Assembly: GCF_030406905.1 (NCBI RefSeq)
Contig: NZ_CP129137.1
Span: 3,395,001-3,459,000 of the forward strand
Source of the DNA: Streptomyces sp. HUAS CB01
Lineage (GTDB): Bacteria; Actinomycetota; Actinomycetes; Streptomycetales; Streptomycetaceae
Direction: 5' to 3'
Length of the DNA: 64,000 nt
The notes beneath the pieces are model-generated. The model saw only the letters and a list, made by a program, of their open reading frames with translations, was not told the origin of the DNA and ran no database searches. Position 1 is the stretch's first letter. Each line of letters opens with the position of its first letter. The position numbers and the translations under genes are program-made. Of this stretch, positions 33,546-42,996 are shown one piece after another.

Positions 33546-35066
33546 ATGTGCAACGAGGACGACGCGAACCTCAGCAGACGCGGACTGTTCGTGACGGGAG
33601 CGGCCGCCGCGCTTACGTTGGGCGGCGTGAGCTTCGCCGAGGCAGCGGGCACCGCGGCCGGACAGACCACGAAGGTCGTGCGCGGCACCCTGCCGCCCGG
33701 CTCCCCCGACTTCGTGTACCTGCCCGTCGAGGTGCCGCGCGGGGTCGCGGAGATCCGGGTGTCGTACACGTACGAGAGGCCGCAGGTCCCGGCCGGGACC
33801 CAGGGCAACGCCCTCGACATCGGCATCTTCGACGAGCGCGGCACCGCGCTCGGCGGCGAGGGCTTCCGCGGCTGGTCGGGCGGGGCGCGCAGCGAGTTCT
33901 TCATCCGCGGCGACGAGGCGACGCCCGGCTACGTCGCGGGGCCGGTACGGGCGGGCACGTGGCACATCGCGCTCGGCCCGTACACGATCGCGCCGCAGGG
34001 CCTCGCGTACACCGTGACCGTCACGCTCACGTACGGGAAGCCGGCGCCCACGCCGAAGCCCGTGTACCCGCCGGAGCGGGCGCAGGGCCGGGGGCGTGAC
34101 TGGTACCGGGGCGACTGCCATCTGCACTCCTGGTACTCGGACGGCCGCCGCACCCCCGAAGAGATCGCGGCCCTCGCCCGGGCGGCGGGGCTGGACTTCG
34201 TCAACAGCAGCGAGCACAACACGCACGCGGCGCACGGGGCGTGGGCGGACGCCGCCGGGGACGACCTGCTGGTGCTCCTCGGCGAGGAGGTCACCACCCG
34301 CAACGGCCATGTCGTGGCGCTCGGCACCGACCCGGGCACGTTCGTCGACTGGCGCTACCGGGCCAGGGACAACCGTTTCGGCCACTACGCCCGGGCGATC
34401 CGCCGCGCCGGCGGCCTCGTCGTGCCCGCGCACCCGCACGCCACCTGCATCGGCTGCAACTGGAAGTTCGGGTTCGGCGACGCGGACGCGGTGGAGGTGT
34501 GGAACGGCCCGTACACCCCGGACGACGACGTGTCCCTCGCGGACTGGGACAGCACCCTCGTCGCCGCCGTCCGCTCGGGCGGCCGGTGGACCCCCGCGAT
34601 GGGCAGCAGCGACGCGCACCGGGACCCGGACGCGGTCGGCACGCCGCAGACGGTCGTCCTCGCCGACGACCTGACGCGGGAGGCGATCCTGGACGGCCTG
34701 CGCGCCGGCCGGTCCTACGTGGCCGAGTCGTCGGCGGTGTCGCTGTCGTTCGCCGCGTACGGGGGCCGGGGCCGGCGTGCCGGTATCGGCGAGCGGCTCC
34801 GGGTGGACGCGGACGACCCGGTGACGGTCCGCCTGGAGGTCACCGGCGCCCCGGGCCGCACCGCGCGGATCGTCACCGACCAGGGCGTACTGCACACGGC
34901 GACGCTGCCCGCGGAGGGCACGGGCACGGTGGAGTGGCGTACGACGGCGGCGTACGCGGCGTACGTCCGCGCGGAGGTGCGGCACCCGGCGGTCGTGCCG
35001 GTCCCGGGCTTCCCGGGGCCGCTGGCGGCGTTCACGAACCCGGTCTTCCTGGGGCACCCGGGGTAG
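33546..35066 (+). CDS. Tat-exported CehA/McbA-type PHP metallohydrolase
   Basis: 506 residues. A twin-arginine signal (SRRGLFVTGAAAALTLGG) is at about 10-30, so it is folded before export. A beta-rich N-terminal domain follows, then the PHP domain: DCHLHSWYSDG (metal ligands), SSEHNTHA, HPHATC and SSDAHRDP. The family contains carbaryl-type hydrolases and phosphoesterases and acts on esters or phosphoesters with divalent metals. The C-terminal ~90 residues form a beta-sandwich. The final ~30 nucleotides are duplicated downstream (see repeat). Confidence 0.88.
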   Translation: MCNEDDANLSRRGLFVTGAAAALTLGGVSFAEAAGTAAGQTTKVVRGTLPPGSPDFVYLPVEVPRGVAEIRVSYTYERPQVPAGTQGNALDIGIFDERGTALGGEGFRGWSGGARSEFFIRGDEATPGYVAGPVRAGTWHIALGPYTIAPQGLAYTVTVTLTYGKPAPTPKPVYPPERAQGRGRDWYRGDCHLHSWYSDGRRTPEEIAALARAAGLDFVNSSEHNTHAAHGAWADAAGDDLLVLLGEEVTTRNGHVVALGTDPGTFVDWRYRARDNRFGHYARAIRRAGGLVVPAHPHATCIGCNWKFGFGDADAVEVWNGPYTPDDDVSLADWDSTLVAAVRSGGRWTPAMGSSDAHRDPDAVGTPQTVVLADDLTREAILDGLRAGRSYVAESSAVSLSFAAYGGRGRRAGIGERLRVDADDPVTVRLEVTGAPGRTARIVTDQGVLHTATLPAEGTGTVEWRTTAAYAAYVRAEVRHPAVVPVPGFPGPLAAFTNPVFLGHPG

Positions 35067-35190
35067 GCGCCACGAGGACCCGCGCCGGGTCGGCGGCCCG
35101 GCGGGCCCCCTCCCACGAACCCGGTCTTCCCGGGGCACCCGGGGTAGGCGCCACGAGGACCCGCGCCGGGCGGGCGGCACGGCGGCCCTC
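35033..35190 (+). repeat. 81-bp tandem duplication spanning the 3' end of the PHP gene
   Basis: Copy 1 (35033-35113) begins CACGAACCCGGTCTTCCTGG and contains the last codons and stop. Copy 2 (35114 to about 35190) repeats it with a few changes (TTCCTGGGG to TTCCCGGGG). It is recent, judging by identity. Confidence 0.8.
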
Positions 35191-35201
35191 TCCGCGGCGG
35201 C

Positions 35202-36053
35202 TCACGCCACCCAGCCGCCCGTGGTCCCGAGCACCGCCGAGCCGTCCAGGTCGTTCAGCTTCATGCCCGTGAAGTCGCGGGCCCAGTCGGAGGTCTGGAG
35301 ACGGAAGGCGGGCCGGTCCGCCGTCAGCGCCTCCAGTACGGCCGCGGCGGCCTCGTCCTGCGTCTGGGCGCCGGTCAGGAACTGGGCCACGGTGCGGTTG
35401 ACGTAGGCGTCGAGGGCGGGGGCGTAGGGGCCGGCCGACGCGATCTCCGCCTCCAGGTCGAGGCCGACGTTGTTGACGAACTCGGTCGCCACCGCGCCCG
35501 GTTCGACGACGGACACGCTCACGCCGACGGACGCGGCGACCGGCGCCAGGCTCTCCATGTAGCCCTCGACGGCGAACTTCGCGGCGCAGTACGCCTCGTT
35601 GAAGGGCTGGCCGACGACGCCGCCGACGCTGGTGACGGTGATCAGCCGGCCGCCGGCCGCGCGCAGGTGGGGGAAGGCGGCCTTGGAGACGTTGAGGACG
35701 CCGAAGAAGTTGACCTCCATCACCGTGCGGACGTCGGCGACGGTGTCGTTCTCCAGGGTGCCGAGGTGCCCCGCGCCCGCGTTGTTGATCACGGCGTCGA
35801 GCCGTCCGTGGTCGGCGACCACCCCGTCGACCGCGGCGGCGACGGACGCCTCGTCGACGACGTCGAGCTGCCGGACGTCGAGCTCGACCCCGGCCTCGGC
35901 GGCGGCCTTGCGGAGCGCGTCGGCGCGGCCCGGATCGCGGAGGGTCGCGACGGTGCGCCAGCCGGCCTTCGCCGCGGCGACCGCGGCGGCCAGGCCGATG
36001 CCGGAGGAGGTGCCGGTGATCAGGACGACCTTGGGGGTGGTGGAGGAGGACAT
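35202..36053 (-). CDS. SDR-family oxidoreductase under MarR control
   Basis: 283 residues. Cofactor motif TGTSSGIG at about 12-19, NNAG, active-site S (TSVGG) and YCAAK. The pattern and length fit oxidoreductases of the 17-beta-HSD-like classical SDRs. ATG 36053 has AGGAA upstream. It diverges from the MarR gene at 36160, and two related palindromes lie between them, so the MarR protein most likely represses both. No link to the TCTGACG regulon. Confidence 0.88.
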   Translation of the reverse strand: MSSSTTPKVVLITGTSSGIGLAAAVAAAKAGWRTVATLRDPGRADALRKAAAEAGVELDVRQLDVVDEASVAAAVDGVVADHGRLDAVINNAGAGHLGTLENDTVADVRTVMEVNFFGVLNVSKAAFPHLRAAGGRLITVTSVGGVVGQPFNEAYCAAKFAVEGYMESLAPVAASVGVSVSVVEPGAVATEFVNNVGLDLEAEIASAGPYAPALDAYVNRTVAQFLTGAQTQDEAAAAVLEALTADRPAFRLQTSDWARDFTGMKLNDLDGSAVLGTTGGWVA

Positions 36054-36097
36054 GAGGGTTCCTTCGGAAGTGGAGGGAAAGCACACTCGGGAGATCC

Positions 36098-36152
36098 GTG
36101 CGTGTACACACACCTTAAGCATTGTGTGTGCACACACGCAAGCCGGTATGAT
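36098..36152. promoter_or_regulatory. Divergent MarR operators and leaderless MarR promoter
   Basis: Imperfect palindrome GTGCGTGTACACACAC (36098-36113) and perfect palindrome GTGTGTGCACACAC (36124-36137). TATGAT at 36147-36152 is a consensus -10, 7 bp before the MarR ATG, so the transcript should start at the start codon, with the second operator where the -35 would be. Confidence 0.65.
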
Positions 36153-36159
36153 CGGAGGC

Positions 36160-36621
36160 ATGGCGACCAGGAAACTCACCCCGGCGGAGATGCCCGAGGC
36201 CGATCACGCCTTCTACGGCCTCGTCTGGGCCGGGACCGTGCTCACCGAGCGCGTCGACCGCGCCCTGTCCAGGGCCCACGACCTGCCCGTCTCCTGGTTC
36301 GAGGTGATGCTCTGGCTCGCGAGCAGCGATGAGCCCGTCGCCGCCTCCGTACTCGGCAACAGCACCATGCTCAGCCGCAGCCAGGTGTCCCGCGTCCTCG
36401 ACGCGCTGCAGGCCCGCGGGCTGGTCTCCCGTACGCCGTCGGCCAGGGACGCCCGTTCCGTCGAGGTCGCGCTCACCGCCGAGGGGCGCCGGGTCTTCGA
36501 GGAGGCCGACGCGACGCGGCGCGCGTGCCTGGCGCCCGTCTTCACCGATGTCCTGGACCAGCGGGACATGGAGGCCCTGAGCGCGGTCTGGCGCAAGCTC
36601 AAGGCGCACAAGGACGCCTGA
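36160..36621 (+). CDS. MarR-family repressor
   Basis: 153 residues. Winged helix: VAASVLGNSTMLSRSQVSRVLDALQARGLVSR, then the wing PSARDARSVEVALTAEG. It starts at ATG 36160, which stands 7 bp behind TATGAT (leaderless). An in-frame ATG at 36148 lies inside the -10 box and is unlikely. The operators in the shared intergenic region suggest self-repression and control of the divergent SDR gene; ligand unknown. Confidence 0.9.
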   Translation: MATRKLTPAEMPEADHAFYGLVWAGTVLTERVDRALSRAHDLPVSWFEVMLWLASSDEPVAASVLGNSTMLSRSQVSRVLDALQARGLVSRTPSARDARSVEVALTAEGRRVFEEADATRRACLAPVFTDVLDQRDMEALSAVWRKLKAHKDA

Positions 36622-36799
36622 CGGCGAGGGCCGCGGGGCGGCTACGCGCCGCCCGGGACCGGACCCTCCCGGGAACCCGGCCTCCCCCCGCGGGACGTTC
36701 GCGGACCGCGGCTGAACGGTATGCCTGAGGGGTACCGATGACCTGCCCACGGGCCGCCGCCGGCACCTGGCCGGAGCCCGGGGCGCCCCAGGAGGCCGG

Positions 36800-37816
36800 A
36801 TGTCCCCACCTGTCAGCTCTTCCGCCGAGACCGGGCAGCCGCTGCGGCACCGCCTGGTGGACACCCCGGGCGGACGCATCCATCTGGTGGAACAGGGTTC
36901 GGGGCCGCTGGTCCTGATGGTCCACGGGTTCCCCGAGTCCTGGTACTCGTGGCGCCATCAGCTCCCGGTGATCGCCGCCGCGGGCTACCACGCGGTCGCG
37001 ATCGACGTGCGCGGCTACGGGCGGTCGTCGAAGCCCGCCGGGCGGGAGGCGTACGGGATGCTGGCCCATGTCGCCGACAACGTCGCGGTGGTGAAGGCGC
37101 TCGGCGCGGAGTCCGCGGTGATCGTGGGGCACGACTGGGGCTCGCCCATCGCCGCCGACACCGCCCTGCTGCGGCCGGATCTCTTCACCGCCGTGGCGCT
37201 GCTCAGCGTGCCCTACGCGCCGCGGGGCGGCGGGCTGCCGCCCACGGAGGCACTGGCGCTGCTGGGCGGGGCGGAGGAGTTCTACATCCAGTACTTCCAG
37301 GCACCCGGCCGGGCGGAGGCCGAGATCGAGCCGGACGTCCGGTCCTGGCTGGCCGGGTTCTACGCCGGCGCCTCGGGCGGGGTGAAGCCCTCGGCCGACG
37401 GCCCGCGCTTCTTCGTCCCGGCGGGGGGAAGGCTCCGCGACCGGTTCCCCCGCGGTCCGCTGCCGTCCTGGCTCACCGAGGAGGATCTGGACTTCTACGC
37501 GGGCGAGTTCGAGCGCGGCGGCCTCACCGGCCCGCTCAACCGCTACCGCAACATCGACCGGGACTGGGCGGATCTCGCGGCCTGGGACGGGGCGCCGATC
37601 ACCCAGCCGTCCCTGTTCATCGGCGGGGAGCACGACGGGCCCACCCTGTGGATGGCGGACGCCATCAAGGCCTATCCGACCACCCTTCCCCGTCTGGTGT
37701 CCTCCCACATCCTGGAGGGCTGCGGCCACTGGGTCCAGCAGGAGCGGGCGGACGAGGTGAGCAGGCTCCTGGTCGACTGGCTGCGGGCGCTGCCGGGCGG
37801 CCCCGGGCAGCCCTGA
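36800..37816 (+). CDS. Epoxide-hydrolase-like alpha/beta hydrolase
   Basis: 338 residues. Oxyanion motif HGFPESWYSW, nucleophile elbow GHDWGSP (Asp), ring-opening-type tyrosines in the cap, acidic residue in GGEHDGPT and His in GCGHWVQQE. This is the full epoxide hydrolase class I pattern, opening epoxides to diols in the cytoplasm. ATG 36800 has GGAGG 4 bp upstream. It converges on the APC permease across a strong hairpin. No operator of the TCTGACG type. Confidence 0.9.
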   Translation: MSPPVSSSAETGQPLRHRLVDTPGGRIHLVEQGSGPLVLMVHGFPESWYSWRHQLPVIAAAGYHAVAIDVRGYGRSSKPAGREAYGMLAHVADNVAVVKALGAESAVIVGHDWGSPIAADTALLRPDLFTAVALLSVPYAPRGGGLPPTEALALLGGAEEFYIQYFQAPGRAEAEIEPDVRSWLAGFYAGASGGVKPSADGPRFFVPAGGRLRDRFPRGPLPSWLTEEDLDFYAGEFERGGLTGPLNRYRNIDRDWADLAAWDGAPITQPSLFIGGEHDGPTLWMADAIKAYPTTLPRLVSSHILEGCGHWVQQERADEVSRLLVDWLRALPGGPGQP

Positions 37817-37820
37817 ACCC

Positions 37821-37874
37821 GAAGGGCCCGGCCGCTGTCCCGGGAAACCTCCGGGGACAGCGGCCGGGCCCTTC
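37821..37874. terminator. Strong bidirectional terminator
   Basis: Perfect 21-bp arms (37821-37841 and 37854-37874, starting GAAGGGCCCGGCCGCTGTCC) with a 12-base loop, placed between the convergent epoxide hydrolase and permease genes. Confidence 0.85.
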
Positions 37875-37939
37875 GCGGGCGGGCCGGACGGTTCAGGACC
37901 GCGGGCCGGTCCGGGCCGCGGTCGGTCGGGGACCGCCGG

Positions 37940-39499
37940 TCAGTCCGGGATGACCAGCGACGGGGTGTCCTTCCTCAGGACCTCGCCCCGGAAGAACGCC
38001 GGACTGCGCCGCTGCATGACCAGCATGATCACGCCGCCGAGGAGCAGCAGTCCGACGCCGATGACGAAGACCGAGCCGACGCCGAAGACCGCGGAGCCGG
38101 AACCGTACGCCGGGTCCCACATGTCGTAGAGCGTCTTGCCGAAGACCGCCGAGAGCAGCAGGCCGCCGAGGACGGGGAAGAGGCCCTTGAAGGCGAAGTC
38201 GCGGCCGGAGCGGAAGAGCTCTCCGCGGAAGTACCAGGCGCAGGCGAAGGCGGTCAGCGCGTAGTAGAAGCAGATCATGAGGCCGAGGGCGTAGATCGTG
38301 TCGACCAGGACGTGCTCGCTGACCAGCGTCATCACGGTGTAGAACGCGCCGGTGGCGACGCCAGCGACGACGGTGGCGCGGCCGGGGACCTTGAAGCGCG
38401 GGTGGACCTTGGAGAAGGACTCGGGCAGGGCCTCGTACGAGGACATGGCGAGCACGGTGCGGGCGACCGGGATGAACGTGGTCTGCAGGCTCGCGGCGGC
38501 CGAGGCGAGCACGGCGACGAAGAGGGCGACGCCGAGGACCGGGCCCATGACGGGGCCGGCGAGCGCGGCGAAGACGTTGTCGGAGGTGTCCGGGTTGGCG
38601 AGGCCGAGGCCCTTGTCGCCCGAGCCGACGGCCATCTGGGCGGCGACGCCGGTGGCGAGGTACGAGCCCACGAGGACGACCATCGCGATGAGGGCGGCGC
38701 GGCCGGGGGTCCGGTCGGAGCCGGTGGTCTCCTCGTTGGTCGACAGACAGGCGTCCCAGCCCCAGTACATGAAGATCGACAGCGACAGTCCGGCGGTGAA
38801 GGCCGCGAAGGACTGGACCGCGAAGGGGTTCATCCAGGACCAGGAGAAGTCGATGCCGGTGTCGAAGGCGCCGCTGCCGGCCTTCTGGAGGGCCATCGCG
38901 ACGAACACGGCGAGGACGACGAGCTGGAGGCCGACCAGGGCGTACTGCACGCGCTTGGTGGCGGTCATGCCGCGGTAGCTGATCGCGGTGGCGACGGCGA
39001 TGAGGACGAGGCAGGTGAGGATGTGGACGGCCTTGTTGCCGTCGAGGGCGGCGACCGACTCACTGCCCGTGATCTCCCCGGCGAGCAGCCAGAAGTACGA
39101 CGTCGCGACGCCGGCGAGGTTGGAGAGCACGATGATCGTGGCGATCACCAGGCCCCAGCCGCACATCCAGCCCACGCGCGGGCCGAAGGCCTTCACGGTC
39201 CAGGTGAAGGAGGTGCCGGAGTCCGGCATCACCCGGTTCAGCTCGCGGTAGGCGAAGGCGACGAGCAGCATGGGCAGGAAGCCGGCCAGGAACACGGCGG
39301 GCATCTGCAGGCCGACCTCGCCGGCGGTGGAACCGAGGGTCGAGGTCAGGCAGTACACGGGGGCGACCGTCGAGATGCCGATGACCGCACTGCCGAGGAG
39401 GCCGACGGAATTCTTCTCCAGCCCCTTGGCCCGGACGCCCCCTTCAGAGCGTCCCCGTACCGTGTCTCCGACCTGGGGCCGCGTCTCCAGCTGAGTCAT
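37940..39499 (-). CDS. APC-superfamily amino acid/amine permease
   Basis: 519 residues with about 12 membrane helices. The start of helix 1 (LEKNSVGLLGSAVIGISTVAPVYCLTS) and the GTSFTWTVKAFGPRVGWMCGW segment are typical of the amino acid/polyamine/organocation family of proton symporters. The substrate is not clear from sequence; an amine or amino acid is likely. ATG 39499 (MTQLETRP) is chosen over an upstream start at 39544. An inverted repeat 25 bp upstream may be its operator. Confidence 0.88.
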   Translation of the reverse strand: MTQLETRPQVGDTVRGRSEGGVRAKGLEKNSVGLLGSAVIGISTVAPVYCLTSTLGSTAGEVGLQMPAVFLAGFLPMLLVAFAYRELNRVMPDSGTSFTWTVKAFGPRVGWMCGWGLVIATIIVLSNLAGVATSYFWLLAGEITGSESVAALDGNKAVHILTCLVLIAVATAISYRGMTATKRVQYALVGLQLVVLAVFVAMALQKAGSGAFDTGIDFSWSWMNPFAVQSFAAFTAGLSLSIFMYWGWDACLSTNEETTGSDRTPGRAALIAMVVLVGSYLATGVAAQMAVGSGDKGLGLANPDTSDNVFAALAGPVMGPVLGVALFVAVLASAAASLQTTFIPVARTVLAMSSYEALPESFSKVHPRFKVPGRATVVAGVATGAFYTVMTLVSEHVLVDTIYALGLMICFYYALTAFACAWYFRGELFRSGRDFAFKGLFPVLGGLLLSAVFGKTLYDMWDPAYGSGSAVFGVGSVFVIGVGLLLLGGVIMLVMQRRSPAFFRGEVLRKDTPSLVIPD

Positions 39500-39524
39500 G
39501 AGGAGGACGTTAAGTGCTGCGGTT

Positions 39525-39557
39525 CCCGTATCCGGAAGGCTCAACTTCGGATACGGG
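39525..39557. promoter_or_regulatory. Inverted repeat in the permease promoter region
   Basis: CCCGTATCCG (39525-39534) and CGGATACGGG (39548-39557) with 13 bp between, extended by imperfect pairing on both sides. Probably an operator or hairpin in the permease leader. Confidence 0.45.
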
Positions 39558-39754
39558 ACCTTGGATATCTATGCAGCCACGGAAGGTAGGCCACGGATTG
39601 AAAGGTCAGGTCGCGCCGAATATCGGCATTCACAGGCACCGGGCGGGCCGTTCCGGATTGCGAAAACCGCAGCCGTGTCCGTTTTGCCCGTTTGGAAAAT
39701 TTCCCGTGACCTACGTCTCCCGGCCGCGGCCCGGCCGTCTCCCGGCCCGGCCGC

Positions 39755-41260
39755 TCAGCCACCGGGCCACACGATCGCCTGCAGCTCGCTGTAGGCGTGC
39801 AGCGCGTACGAACCCACGTCCCGCCCCACCCCGCTCTTCTTGAAGCCGCCGAACGGGGCCTCCATGTTCCGGCCCACCGTGTTCACGCCGACCCCGCCGG
39901 CCCGCAGCCGCCGCGCCACCCGGAACGCCCGGGCCACGTCGCCCGACCAGACGTAGTCGATCAGTCCGTAGTCGCTGTCGTTGGCCAGCGCCACACCCTC
40001 CTCCTCGTCGTCGAAGGGCACCACGACCACCACCGGGCCGAAGATCTCCTCCCGGACGACACGCATGTCGTTGCCGCAGTCCGCGAGGAGCGCCGGGGCG
40101 ACGTAGAAGCCGCGCGCCATGGCGGGGCGCTCCCCGCCCACGACCAGGCGTGCGCCTTCCTTCCTCCCCAGCTCGATGTACGACTCGACGCGATCCCGGT
40201 GGGCGGCGGAGATCACCGGGCCCACCACGGTGTCCCGCTCCGCCGGATCGCCGACCTTCAGCCGGCCGGCGAAGGCGCCGAGCCGCTCGACCAGCCGCCC
40301 GTACACCCCGCGCTGGGCCAGCACCCGGGTCGGCGCGGTGCAGATCTGACCGCTGTAGAAGGCGAACGTCGTGCCGATGCCCAGGACCGCGGAGTCGAGG
40401 TCGGCGTCGTCGAACACCAGCGCCGCGCCCTTGCCGCCCAGCTCCATCAGCTGCCGCTTCATGCTCCGCCCGCACACCTCGCCGATGCGCTGCCCGACGG
40501 CCGTGGAACCGGTGAAACTGACCATGTCGACGTCGGGCGCGTCCACGGCGGCCTCCCCCACCTCCGTACGGGAACCGCTCACCACGTTGACGACCCCCGG
40601 TGGGGCGCCCGCCTCGGCGAGCGCCTCGGCCATCCGGTAGACCGACAGCGGGTCCTGCGGGGCCGGCTTCACCACGACCGTGTTGCCCATCGCGAGCGCC
40701 GGGGCGACCTTCCCCGCCGGGTTCGCCCACGGGTTGTTGTACGAGGTGATGCAGGTGACCACGCCCACCGGGCGGCGCGCGGCGAGCGCGCCGAAGACGC
40801 CCGCCCGCCCCATCGGGCCGGCCTCGTTGACCTGCGGCGGCAGGCCCCGCTCGACCGGCTCCAGCGCGCCCTTCGCGTACCGGCGGAACCGGGACACCCC
40901 GACCGCGACCTGCATGCCCCGCGCGGTCCCCGTGGTGGCGCCCGTCTCGGCCCGGGCGAGCTCCACGTGAGCGTCGAACTCCCGCTGGACGACGTCCGCG
41001 GCCCGGTCCAGGACCGCCGCCCGCTCCTCGGGGGCCGTACGCGACCACGCCTCGAACGCGCCCCGGGCGGCCGCGGCCGCCTCGTACACCTGGTCCCGGC
41101 TCGCCTCGGGCGCGAGACCGACGACCTCCTCCGTGGCCGGGTCGATCACCTCGTAGTGGCCGCGGCCCGGCTCGACCCACTCCCCGCCGATGAAGAGCCG
41201 CTGCTCGGGGACCGTCCGCGGCGCGGCGGACCGCCCGGCCGCCCGGAGCCCACCGGTCAC
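39755..41260 (-). CDS. Aldehyde dehydrogenase
   Basis: 501 residues, NAD(P)-dependent ALDH. Catalytic Cys in YSGQICTAPTR, Glu in MELGGKGA, cofactor Rossmann motif FTGSTAVGQ, and NPWANPAGKVAPALAMGN (substrate-side). It oxidises an aldehyde to the acid. The GTG start overlaps the stop of the amidohydrolase gene (GTGA), so the two form one operon, amidohydrolase first. Together they could release an amine or acid from an N-acyl compound and oxidise the resulting aldehyde; that is inference. No TCTGACG operator is visible upstream of the operon. Confidence 0.93.
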   Translation of the reverse strand: MTGGLRAAGRSAAPRTVPEQRLFIGGEWVEPGRGHYEVIDPATEEVVGLAPEASRDQVYEAAAAARGAFEAWSRTAPEERAAVLDRAADVVQREFDAHVELARAETGATTGTARGMQVAVGVSRFRRYAKGALEPVERGLPPQVNEAGPMGRAGVFGALAARRPVGVVTCITSYNNPWANPAGKVAPALAMGNTVVVKPAPQDPLSVYRMAEALAEAGAPPGVVNVVSGSRTEVGEAAVDAPDVDMVSFTGSTAVGQRIGEVCGRSMKRQLMELGGKGAALVFDDADLDSAVLGIGTTFAFYSGQICTAPTRVLAQRGVYGRLVERLGAFAGRLKVGDPAERDTVVGPVISAAHRDRVESYIELGRKEGARLVVGGERPAMARGFYVAPALLADCGNDMRVVREEIFGPVVVVVPFDDEEEGVALANDSDYGLIDYVWSGDVARAFRVARRLRAGGVGVNTVGRNMEAPFGGFKKSGVGRDVGSYALHAYSELQAIVWPGG

Positions 41261-42996
41261 TTGGTGCTCACCGTCCTGGTGTCGCGGCCGGAGCGCAGCA
41301 CCCGGCCCGGCACGGCGCCGGTGACCCGGTCGTCGCGGATGGCCTCGACCCCGTTGACGCGGACGGACACGACGCCCGTCGCCCGCGAGTCCAGCCGCGG
41401 GCTGTCGCCGGGCAGGTCGTGGACGAGGGTCGCCGGTCCCGCGTCGATCCGCTCCGGGTCGAGGAGGACCAGGTCCGCGTGGTGGCCCTCGGTGATCCGG
41501 CCGCGCTCGCGCAGCCCGAAGAGCTGCGCCGGGGCGTCGGTGAGCATCTTCACGGCCGCCTCCAGGCCCACGAGCTTCCGGCCGCGCAGGCAGTCGCCGA
41601 GGAACCTCGTCGTGTACGGCGCCCCGCACATGCGGTCCAGGTGCGCGCCCGCGTCGGAGCCGCCGAGCAGCACGTCCTCGTGCTGCCAGGTCTCCGCCCG
41701 CAGCGCCCAGCTGGCCGGGTCGTTGTCGGTGGGCATCGGCCACAGCACCGTGCGCAGACCGTCGTTGGCGCAGATCTCCACCAGGCACTGGAAGGGGTCC
41801 TGTCCGCGTTCGGCGGCGATGTCGCGCACGACGCGTCCGGTGAGGCCCTCGTTCGCGGCGGAGTAGGTGTCGCCGACGACGTACCGCTCGAAGTCGGCGA
41901 GCCTGCGGAAGACGCCGGCCTCCTTGGACGCGGCGCGGCGCAGCATGTCCGCGCGGACGTCCGGGTCGCGGAGTTTCGCGATCCGCTCCGGTACGGGCAG
42001 GCCCAGGATCCCGCCCCAGCCGGGGATGAGGTTGAGGGCGCAGAAGGTGCCCAGCGACATGTTCATCGGGGTGAGGATCGGCATGGTGAGGGCGACGATC
42101 CGGCCGCCGGCGCGGCGGGCCCGTTCGCTCGGCACGAGCTGGCGGGGGACGCGTTCGGGTACGGCGGCGTCGACGGTGAGCACGTTCCAGTTGAGCGGCC
42201 GGCCCGCGGCGGCGCTCATCTCGACGAGCAGGTCGATCTCCTCGTCCGCGAACCGGTCCAGACAGCCGGCGACGATCGCCTCGAGCTGGGTGCCCTCGTG
42301 CTCGCCGACGGCCCGGGAGAGCGCGAGGAGTTCGGCGGGCTCGGCATGCCGGGAGGCCACGGGGTTGCCGTCGCCGTCGGAGTGGGTGGACGACTGGGTG
42401 GTCGACAGCCCCCAGGCCCCGGCGTCCATGGCGTCGTGGAGGAGCGTGCGCATCTGCCGGAGCTGCTCCTCGGTGGGCCGGCCGCCGATCGCGTCCGGGC
42501 CCATGACGTGCCGGCGCAGGGCGCAGTGGCCCACCATGAAACCCGCGTTGACGGCGGTACGGCCGTCGAGCGCGTCCAGGTACTCGCCGAACGTGTGCCA
42601 GTTCCACGGCGCCCCCTCTTCGAGGGCGACCAGGGACATGCCCTCGACCTTGGACATCATCCGCCGTGTGTAGTCGGCGTCCTCGGGGCGCTCGGGGTTG
42701 AGCGGCGCGAGGGTGAAGCCGCAGTTGCCGCCCACGACCGTCGTCACGCCGTGGTTCAGCGACGGGGTGGCGTACGGGTCCCAGAACAGCTGGGCGTCGT
42801 AGTGCGTGTGCGGGTCGACGAAGCCGGGGGTGAGGACCAGCCCGGTCGCGTCCTCGGCGGTCCTGGCCTCCTCGGTGACGGTGCCGGGTTCGGCGATGAC
42901 GGCGATACGGCCGTCGCGGATGCCGACGTCGGCGGTGAAGGCGGGGGCGCCGGTGCCGTCGACGACGGTCGCGCGCGTGATGAGGTGGTCGAGCAT
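41257..42996 (-). CDS. N-acyl-D-amino-acid deacylase-like amidohydrolase
   Basis: 579 residues, amidohydrolase superfamily. Metal ligands HTHYDAQLFWDP, GHCALR and GGSDAGAHLDRMC fit the D-aminoacylase/dihydroorotase-like group. It hydrolyses an amide bond; substrate unknown. Start ATG 42996. Coupled to the aldehyde dehydrogenase. Upstream is a 650-bp repeat-rich gap with no palindrome of the regulon. Confidence 0.88.
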   Translation of the reverse strand: MLDHLITRATVVDGTGAPAFTADVGIRDGRIAVIAEPGTVTEEARTAEDATGLVLTPGFVDPHTHYDAQLFWDPYATPSLNHGVTTVVGGNCGFTLAPLNPERPEDADYTRRMMSKVEGMSLVALEEGAPWNWHTFGEYLDALDGRTAVNAGFMVGHCALRRHVMGPDAIGGRPTEEQLRQMRTLLHDAMDAGAWGLSTTQSSTHSDGDGNPVASRHAEPAELLALSRAVGEHEGTQLEAIVAGCLDRFADEEIDLLVEMSAAAGRPLNWNVLTVDAAVPERVPRQLVPSERARRAGGRIVALTMPILTPMNMSLGTFCALNLIPGWGGILGLPVPERIAKLRDPDVRADMLRRAASKEAGVFRRLADFERYVVGDTYSAANEGLTGRVVRDIAAERGQDPFQCLVEICANDGLRTVLWPMPTDNDPASWALRAETWQHEDVLLGGSDAGAHLDRMCGAPYTTRFLGDCLRGRKLVGLEAAVKMLTDAPAQLFGLRERGRITEGHHADLVLLDPERIDAGPATLVHDLPGDSPRLDSRATGVVSVRVNGVEAIRDDRVTGAVPGRVLRSGRDTRTVSTK

